Part shown: positions 56,111-64,000 of the stretch, in pieces | Layout of the letters: each line of letters starts with the position of its first letter | How positions within the stretch are numbered: position 1 is the first letter of the stretch | DNA from: Polytrichum commune | Lineage: Eukaryota > Streptophyta > Polytrichopsida > Polytrichales > Polytrichaceae | Direction: 5' to 3' | Assembly (NCBI GenBank): GCA_950295325.1 | Contig: OX485806.1 | Coordinates: forward strand, 2,728,001 to 2,792,000 | DNA: 64,000 nt | Program-made: the position numbers and the translations under genes | The notes under the pieces: generated by a model | What the model saw: only the letters and a program-made list of their open reading frames with translations | Told to the model about the DNA's origin: nothing | Databases searched by the model: none

Positions 56111-57529
56111 TTAGTATCAATATGGGATGTGTCAGGGAGCAAAATTCACTAAAAAAAAGGAGGGAGATTTGCATTAATGAGACTCTTAAAAATTGATATA
56201 AATATTCTTGTGAAAATCTGCTCATGAAATTTGTGTACTCAATAGCCTAGTTTTGCCTATTGCTTATTTTTGAAGATGAATTGTTTTACAGTTTGGTATT
56301 TTAGGTGGGTAATGAAGTGACCTTCATCCTCTAGCACGATACTTTAAGTTGTATTACTGGTCTCTTTTATTTGGTAATATTTGGATTTTGTTAAATTCCA
56401 GATTGTATGTAGTAGGGGGAATGGGGAGAGGGCTTGGGGCGTCTGTAAACTCATCCTTCGTTGATGAAGAGTCTCCAGTGAAAAAAATCCCCTATAAGAT
56501 GAGGGCTGATTCATTCCAATTGGACACCACTAGACAAAGTTTGGGTCTCTGATTTTATTTCCGGGGTTAAATTGTCTTAAAATATTCATTTACATGTTAC
56601 AATATATTTTACTATATTTTCACCTTCGCACATGGTGAGTTTACATAGACACCATGAATCCGTAGCCATAGGGAAAGGGGGAATCAAATTTAAAAATGCA
56701 GAATTGAGAATGGTTGGTGGGATTTTTGACAAGGTTTTGTATTGACATAGGTTCTTGAACCTTAGACAACGGACCTCTACAACTTGTCCTTTGTTGTATG
56801 TATCAAGAATATAGTGAAGCAATTGTTTAGTGGGAAGTAGATAGAGGTTTGATTGGGTTGGAATCCTTTAGAAGATAAGATGTTGTCTATAAACATAGTG
56901 CATGTATCAAGTGTGTACAAAATTTGTGGAACATTTGTCTTGGTTTTGGTTGCTTACTGGACATAACACCAACAATCATTACATGCACAACATGTTATCT
57001 TTGACCCTTCAATAGCTTCAGTTGTGATACTTTGCTGTGTTTTGTAGAGTGTTAGTTAATATTTCAAATGTGCCCCTGGATATATGTTGGATAGGCTTCT
57101 TAGGAGTTTCATGAAGCACAACTTTGGCAGTATGCTTGAATGACCTTTTTGTTACTTTTGCCGATGAGAATATGTGACACACTGCCAAGTCTATGGGCTA
57201 CATCATTGCTAGGTTCATTTGCATATAACTTTTCACAGCCTGGCTTGAAGACAAGTTGATACTCGCCAGGTGCGTCACACATGGATTGGAGTTGAATTCC
57301 AGGTTGACAGAATGGACATTAAGTTTGCAGAGTCTTTGCATAGTTTGAATATTGCATATGCAACTTTGGCGAGTGGGGGAGCATAACAGATTGGATTCCA
57401 GCATGAAGTAGTACATGCTCCGAAGAGTGTAAAATGCCTAAGGTGATAGATGGTCATATTGTTCGTTTGTGCCACAAATACCAAAATTAAACAACAAAGG
57501 AGATGACCATGATAATAAAGGAATAGTCC

Positions 57530-57960
57530 ACATAAAACTTCACCCAATAAACACCAATTTGCACCTAATATACACCGAATTGCACCCAATATACACTAAA
57601 ATGCACCCATTAGGCAATACACTGCAGAGTGCATTATTCCCATACCCAAATATGAATCAAATGCTACCCATGCACAACCTTAAGGCACCCAATATAAACC
57701 AAATGGCAAACCCTTCAAGCCTGACGACACCCCATACTAACCATTGTTTCACCCCATGCAAACTGGACTACATTTCGACCAAACCAGAGGGCACTCCACA
57801 CTAGCCAAACAACACTTCGTATTCGCCAAACGGCACCCCATACAAACCCAACATAATTTAAAGGGCACCTTCGCTTGCCGAAGAAATACCCAGAGAAACC
57901 GGAATCAATCACCCTCACACTTTGTGGTAACCCCCACCCGCAAACATCAGCACCCACTAG
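57530..57960. repeat. Degenerate CACCCAATA-type repeat tract
   Basis: Irregularly spaced copies of (T)GCACCCAATATACACC and later GGCACCCCATAC/CCAAAC. They give a low-complexity frame rich in H, N and P, which is not a credible gene. Confidence 0.6.
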
Positions 57961-58955
57961 CCAAAACACAAATTAAATCTCTATATGAATGCCACCCATG
58001 CGAACCTGCCAACCATAAAAGGGCAACAATGGTGGGAATATTGATAAGGGAATACCGAGTGGATTTACCGTAATAACATTTCTCTGCCATGGGCCCTTGC
58101 CTTTTTGTACTAGAGCATTTTTTTTGCCTCTCCCACTACAAAATCCATTGGACCATGGAGGCCTTAAATATGTCCTTTGGGGACCTCGAACTCCATGGTC
58201 ACTCTTAACATTTTTTTCCTTGGTGTAAATGGAAGTGGTCCCAGGACAAGTTCAACAACAAATCACATATTCACAAGGTCTTGGGACGACTTCATGGTCC
58301 ATGGTGTAAAGAACCCCTAATCCATGAAGTTTATGGGTGTTTCTCATAGGTTTTTATTAGTTGCAAATCTCATCTTATAATAAAACCTTGTCAGCAAAAA
58401 GTTTGTGATTTCCCCAATACCGTAGATTCAACACATTTAGTTGGCCACATTGACAAGTATTACACTGCACTACATTGATTATGGTAAATATTGTTGGCAT
58501 ATGTATAGTGTAACTAACCCTTCACATCCATGTAGTGTGGCCCACAATGTACACCATTATGCATGAAAATAACATGCAACATTAGTTATACTCGAGTCTT
58601 TCAACCACTCATTATGGTTCCATTCTTTCACTTCTAGTTGTGGGTAGGGATATATTGGAAGCAATTGACAGTTTGATATAGTGTGGCCCACAATATATAT
58701 CATTGTTAGTGTAGATGTTTTGTTCATGTCAAGCATGATTTGACTATTTTTTAATACTCATATGATGTGCAGTTGGTTTTAACAGTTTTGTAGTGTGGCC
58801 TTGGTCTTTCCTCCACAACACCAACCAATTTTTTCCCGGCCTCTAGTAGCCACTTTGCTACAATGAAGTGAATTGATTCACACATACATTTTCAAATTTG
58901 GATTTTGCCTTGAAAGGTGCCACCTCCACTCTTAGTGGGTAAGAGGTGGCACCAA

Positions 58956-59290
58956 CTACACTAAATATGATATTTAGTGTTTGATTATATTTAGTGTTGT
59001 TACCACCCTATCTTGCTCAACACTAATTTTCAATTCTTTGATAATTAGTGTTAGACATAAATGTGCCGCCACCTTCCCTACTGCCACCTCCCTTCTCTTT
59101 TTATCATTGTTAAATTTTTTTCATATCCTTACTAACACTAAATTCGTGCATGGAACTTCCACATATTACCATAGTTGATATTTAGTGTTTGAGTTTACAT
59201 TTAATGTTAATTACTTACATAGGGTTAGTGATATTTAGTGTATGCGTTCGTATTTAGTGTATCAAACACTAAATATCATATTTAGTGTAG
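58956..59290. repeat. Foldback/MITE with 30-bp perfect inverted termini
   Basis: The left end begins CTACACTAAATATGATATTT (58956-58985) and is perfectly complementary over 30 bases to the right end (59261-59290). The terminus itself contains a small palindrome (ACTAAATAT/ATATTTAGT). TTTAGTGTT recurs about ten times inside. No clear target duplication was found. Confidence 0.75.
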
Positions 59291-59508
59291 CTTCACATGG
59301 GTGAAGTGGACCCGCCACTAAGCTCCCTCATTGGGAGTAGCCAATGTGATCCATTATGGACCATGGATGGAGCCCATCCTCCCAACCAAAGGCTCACGTC
59401 GCCTAGGGTTTAGTTGGGTGGGGTGAGTGGATACCACATCAATGTTGGAGATTGATAGCCCTAATTCCCAATGACACATTGTAAGGTGCCCCCCCAACTC
59501 TACCAAAA

Positions 59509-60240
59509 ATGTTGGGCAATCCAAATCATCACAAGGACTTTGTGCAATGCCAAAACAAGGTCTGGAAACACGGCACCTCTACTTCAACGTACAAAGAGAT
59601 GAAGAAGTTCCTTTTCACAAACAATGTGGAGGATGGGTTTTTATTTTGTCATGACGACATCAAGACTTATGTGAATGGCAACACAAATGAATATGTTATG
59701 GACTAGCCTATAGTACCCAACGCATGGCCGATGAAGATAGAAATCATTTGAAAATGCCTCCCTTTCCTAGAATTTGAACATGGTGTACTTTGATGCCAAT
59801 ACCTTCTCCCTTGGTTACATTTTTGTGTGCCACTAAACCCTGATGCCCACCCAACTTCTAGATTTTCAAAGATAGTACGTTATAATCCAACAACGCCAAC
59901 AACAAATCACAAAAACAAATGGGAGAGTGACGGACTTATGGACATATACTATGTTGTTGGAATCAATGTCGTTTCATATTCATGAACATCAACATTGTCT
60001 TCAAGGAGAATAACTTCTACCATGTCACAATTGATGACTTCTCATAATGCACATGTATGGACTTCATCTAACTGTATTCCATGGCTTTAGGGAAGAAAGA
60101 AAAATGGTTGCATTCCAAACACATGTACTATGAGTTCATATTTTTATCCAAGATGAATTACGACAACAACAAGTTCATCCACTCCAACATATACCTACAA
60201 TGAGGTCATGCAACTACTTGAACTTGTTGATGTTGTTGAA
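59509..60240 (+). pseudogene. Degenerate SWIM-type zinc-finger relic
   Basis: Broken plus-strand frames include MLGNPNHHKDFVQCQNKVWK near the start. Near 60010-60170 they read FKENNFYHVTIDDFS, then CTCMDFI, LGKKEKWLH and SKHMYY. This is a CxC...CxH-like SWIM arrangement with the third cysteine replaced by serine. Several stops interrupt it. The pattern matches transposon-associated plant SWIM proteins. The exact family is uncertain. Confidence 0.4.
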
Positions 60241-60877
60241 CACTAGTAATGATAGTTCAATGTTCATAGTATTTCAAAATGTCAATTGATGGCATCGGAT
60301 AGTTTCTAATTTGCTTTGGTTGCATGCAACAATAATTTGGATTGCTACAATGACAATTAGTAATTAATCATATTATTATTTCTAACAATCCATGACAATA
60401 GGCCTCCTTATGTTCTCAATCTTTGAGATATTAATACTATACAATTAGATGAAATTAATATAGTACCAAATTTAAGTTTTGACCCATATAGTTATGGAAA
60501 TTTACTACATTAAACTTCATTGCTCACATGTTATCACTCACCGCTCAAGTGTTATCATTCACCGTTCACTACTCACCACTCATTGCTCGTGTCTTAGCTT
60601 CCCTTGTATTTAGTGTCACCACCTAAGAACACATGGTATTATAATGGGGGGTATTTTTTTAAGTTAGAGCAACTTTTGGCACCTTTTAATTATCTAATTC
60701 ATTAAACCAACCAATTAGAACTAGATTATTGTTTATTGTAATGTTTTTAGCATCTCCATTTACAACAACCTTGCTTGAATAGAATGAATTACCCAACTGA
60801 AAAACTTGAACAACAAAAAATACCAACAATTTCTTAACACAATCTCACACACACATACAATGTAATGAATTTAGAAC
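60241..60877. other. AT-rich stretch, no gene seen
   Basis: Short TCACCGCTCA/TTCACCGTTCA-type repeats occur near 60535-60595. No coding or RNA feature is supported. Confidence 0.4.
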
Positions 60878-60879
60878 TA

Positions 60880-61808
60880 CAGTCATGACTCTATAAGTGT
60901 TACCCCTATAAGCATTATATTTTCATATATGTTAAAGAAGTTTTTGCTCCCCTACAAAAACACAATTGGTAAGACTAGTGAGTGTTACGTGTTAAGTGTT
61001 ATAACATGTTCTACTCCCTTCTTTGTAAATTGCACCTTTATAAGTGACAATTTTGCGGAAAACAAGGTAATAATATATGAGAGCATACATTTTAAACAAG
61101 AAATCACATTTATCCCATATTCTTTGCGAACAAGTCAAATATTCTCTCTTATTTAGAGATCCTTCCTCCTTGTGCACTTTCAAGCAATTTGGGAAAGGAG
61201 ATGGCAGATAGAGAAGGTGGGTGACGTGATGAATGCTCATGAATACCTCAATTCTGAGATGGAGTTTGATTTAAACAACCCCTATGAACCTACCAATGAG
61301 GAGCTTTTGGATATGTATTCCTCATAACATCAAGAAATTGATGTTGATGAGGTTATGGTTGATGTGGTAGAAGAAAAGTTGTAGGATTGAGTGTTGTTAA
61401 GCGTTCTCTAGAGACTTTGAAGAAATACTTTGAACAAAGACCAAATGATGCCCTATCACACATCAGGAGCATTCAAGGACTCCAGAAGGAAGTTTCATCT
61501 CATCATTTGGAAGCTTCTCATCAAACTACTATAGACTATTTTTTTATTAGTTTAGTTGGAAGAATCTCATCAAGTTACTATTTTATAGATTAATTCTTTC
61601 AATTATTTTAGTTGAATTATGTATTATCATTTGTACTTTCATATTTTTAAATTAAAACGTTATGTTCTTCATTTTTGGAAATTTTAAGTGTTATTTCTAT
61701 AGATTTTATTAATTATGGGTGTGAATTCTATAAATGTTACTTGTTATAATTCTATACATGTTATTTTTTTGCTATTCCCGACCTGTAACATTTATAGAGT
61801 CCTGACTG
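60880..61808 (+). mobile_element. Second pogo/Tigger-like element, deletion derivative
   Basis: Termini CAGTCATGACTCTATAAGTG and, inverted, CAGTCAGGACTCTATAAATG (22 of 24 identical with the following bases) are flanked by TA at 60878-60879 and 61809-61810. At 929 bp it retains only transposase 3' sequence: an acidic stretch (61230-61380), then a C-terminus (61387-61560) with FEQRPNDALSHIRSIQGLQK and HQTTIDYFF, the latter like the QxTLDxFF tail of Tigger-type transposases. Both parts are broken by stops. Confidence 0.85.
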
Positions 61809-62086
61809 TACAAGGTCCAACCAAATCCCCAACTAAGACATCAACGAGACAATATTGAAATTTGGGGTACATCATGTTTTTATAGAGTTTGAGATCTAAA
61901 GATGTGCAAAACTAGTGGTGGAGCATTGACTCCATAACATTTAAAGTTTTAACAAGTTTCAAAATTTCCATTGAGTCTTCTTCTAGCCCTAGGACATGCT
62001 CCATGTACCAAAAATAAGCACCAAAAACAACATCTTCAAGCCTAGGAAGAAACCTTAAAGAAAAGAGGCAATGTACTTCTGTGAAC

Positions 62087-63601
62087 TGTGAGGCCAAAAC
62101 CACCCCCCTTAAGCGTCCTAGTCCGGGTGATGGCTTTGAGAATCACATGCATCTCCTACAACCTTGAACCATGTGCAAGGTAATATTCACAAGTCGTTTC
62201 AACTCATTGTGCTTTACTAATGTTAGCCTCTTGGCTTGTGGTAGAGTTGGCTTTCTCAAGAGCCCAACCCGCGGCTTTAGCCACACATGCCCTTAGGGAC
62301 AGTCCCCTTGCTCGTTTAATCTTCACTTCCTTTTTCTTGTTGTTGCAAGAATCTTCCACATTCTCCATTAATAATGCAAGTGAGTTATTTTGACCAAGAG
62401 GTGCAAGTGTTGAAAAACACTTTTCTCAATGGTTAACACACTCATACAAACCCACACGTGGCACCAACTAGCCTAAATGAATCTAACTACTTAGCCACCA
62501 CTAAAATGGCCTAATGTGATTAAGTTCTTAATGTGCTAACACCCACTAATTGGGCTCAGCCTTACTAACCCCTAAACTTCCTAATGGCGGTTTGCCACTA
62601 AGCAGCTTAGCTGCAGTATGTATCAGTTCGACTAGCTGAGCCTGGTAACAGCACTTAGCTGCAATCTGTAGCCTTCGACCAGCTGAGCCTGGTAACAACA
62701 CTTAGCTGCAATCTGTAGCCTTCGACCAGCTGAGCCGGTAACAACACTTAGCTGCAATCTGTAGCAGTTCGAACCAGCTGAGCCTGGTAATAGCACTTAG
62801 CTGCAATCTGTAGCAGTTCGACCAGCTGAGCCGGTAACAGCACCGAGCTGCAATCTATAGCCTTCGACCATCTGAGCCTGGTAACAACACTTAGACTGCC
62901 TTTAAGCACAGCCACCTTATCCCCTAATCAAATGTTCTCTAATCTCTTCTTCTTCTTTTTTCTTTTTTCCTTAACTAATGAACTAATCTACCACACTAAC
63001 TTCACTAACAACTACCTAATCCTCCTAGGCAATCTCAAGCTCTAAGAGCTCACTCATTTGGGAGGCATTGAGAGAGAGACTAACTTATTAACTTCACTAA
63101 AAACTAATCAACCCACACACGTGGCTCAAGCTCTTAAGAGCTCGCTCTCTTGAGAGCACTTGAGAGAGAGAGGAAAAATGAGAGAGAAAACACCTTAAGT
63201 AGCAAAGAGGGGAAGAGGGAGAGAGGGAGAGAGAGAGGTGAGGATAGGGTGAGAGGATTAGCACCCCCAATCACAATCCTTTAACCTTCTCCTCCAAAGT
63301 AGGGACTAATCCCCATCCACCAAGCTTCCTTCTTCCTAAACTACCAAGGTGGATCCAAAAGTGGGCATTTAACCCATGGAGCTCACCTTACCTCACCTTA
63401 CCCCCTACTCACATTATCAAGGCATACTCTTATTGAATTCAACCTTGAAATAATCACACAACACATTCTAAAGCCTAAACTTAAATCCAAACCACACTTC
63501 ACTCTTTTTATGTTTTGTGAATAATCATAACACATCAAAGTCAAACTAAAATTGGTTTCGAAGAGTTAATCACCACATGTGGGCACCATTTTGGGCTCAC
63601 A
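62087..63601 (-). mobile_element. Solo LTR (1515 bp), target duplication TGAAC
   Basis: The minus-strand LTR starts TGTGAGCCCAAAATGG at 63601 and ends at 62087 in GACGCTTAAGGGGGG...GGCCTCACA. Perfect TGAAC duplications lie at 62082-62086 and 63602-63606. It shares the CTTAAGTAGCAAAGAGG block with the LTRs at 7165 and 26726. It holds its own 46-bp minisatellite. Confidence 0.93.
62603..62890. repeat. 46-bp minisatellite inside the solo LTR
   Basis: Six tandem copies of CTTAGCTGCAATCTGTAGCC followed by TTCGACCAGCTGAGCCTGGTAACA, with CAGTTCGA variants. The unit is unrelated to the repeats in the sister LTRs. Confidence 0.9.
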
Positions 63602-63800
63602 TGAACCCACCAGCATCAACCACGATGTGCGGCAAGATGTTGAGCATGGAATTCTCCTCTTTGTCCCAAATATCATAGGGCCGGTCAAAAACACCCTTTG
63701 ACTTTTGAGCAACATCATGGTTTGCCCGAAGATCGTGAAACCAATGTGTATTGGCGTTTTGCCCTTGTCTTCAACAATTATAAAAGGGATTTGATCTTCA

Positions 63801-64000
63801 TCACCACCTTGTTTATTGCACAACACTAACCATTTGAGATTTCACACATTTGGAGTCCCAAATGCACAACCCTCCAGCTCTTAGTCACACGATAGTCATA
63901 CTACTTGCATTGAGAATAATCGGCCAAAGAAAAACCTTCAGCCGCAAGATTACTCTAAGCCAACATCCAAACCCTCAACGACAACAAACCCTCCAACCGC
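63801..64000. other. Window end, no gene resolved
   Basis: It may be an intron or the upstream part of the interrupted coding segment. No continuous frame joins it. Confidence 0.3.

Larger units (their letters stand above)
54558..58955 (+). other. Presumed long first intron or intergenic DNA
   Basis: No second exon of the HIG1-like gene was recognised. The stretch holds a PIF/Harbinger MITE (55583-56110) and a CACCCAATA-type repeat (57500-57970). Other short frames show no domain. Confidence 0.4.
61912..63800 (-). pseudogene. Unknown protein-coding segment interrupted by a solo LTR
   Basis: On the minus strand an open segment reads NTHWFHDLRANHDVAQKSKG, then DRPYDIWDKEENSMLNILPH and IVVDAGGF up to 63602. 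After skipping the LTR and one TGAAC duplication it continues TEVHCLFSLRFLPRLEDVVF...FWYMEHVLGLEED to a stop at 61912. More than 110 codons are open across the junction, suggesting a real exon or transposon gene before insertion. I do not recognise the family. A TGA just upstream (near 63780) may mark a splice acceptor or decay. Confidence 0.5.

Overview
This window is nuclear DNA from a land plant. The evidence is dirigent-family genes with an intron, exons of a plant-type dihydropyrimidinase, a plant-type 5' gene end (telo-box in the leader, small first coding exon, long intron), and a dense mixture of plant transposable elements. No prokaryotic operons, CRISPR arrays, rRNA or tRNA genes were seen. 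The species cannot be named from the sequence. A ZNF862/ZMYM-like hAT transposase together with pogo/Tigger-like transposases would fit a non-model or early-diverging vascular plant, but that is inference.

Layout. (1) 1-1172: the end of an LTR-like element carrying a tRNA-derived SINE. (2) 1173-5650: dirigent unit A (+ strand), with one intact two-exon gene, two decayed dirigent 3' ends and a decayed hAT insertion. (3) 6065-6221: a dihydropyrimidinase exon (-). (4) 7165-8590: a solo LTR. (5) 9396-15917: dirigent pseudogene D, split by a pogo-like element, then intact dirigent gene B (-), which has a TIR element in its 3' flank. (6) 15925-26067: the rest of unit B with two solo LTRs, two MITEs and a minisatellite. 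(7) 26071-33422: a 5'-truncated, mutated Ty3/gypsy element containing two nested solo LTRs, followed by a further LTR and a leader-like sequence (33482-35640). (8) 36652-40779: an apparently complete hAT element with a 744-residue transposase. (9) 40887-42896: tandem repeats and foldbacks leading to the terminal exon of dihydropyrimidinase (42897-43079, +). (10) 43345-49962: unit C, a direct paralogue of unit B, with intact dirigent gene C (-). (11) 54130-54557: promoter and first exons of a HIG1-domain (hypoxia-responsive family) gene, whose following intron carries a PIF/Harbinger MITE. (12) 58956-63601: a foldback, a SWIM relic, a second pogo-like element and another solo LTR.

Host content is small: three intact dirigent paralogues (189, 192 and 192 residues) plus remnants, two dihydropyrimidinase exons in separate inverted copies, and the start of a HIG1-like gene. 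The rest is mobile DNA. The best-supported observations are insertion boundaries read directly from the sequence. They include six solo LTRs of one family (five with perfect 5-bp duplications), two hAT elements and two MITEs with 8-bp duplications, two pogo-like elements at TA, and one MITE at TTA. At three places, removing a solo LTR in silico restores an interrupted reading frame.
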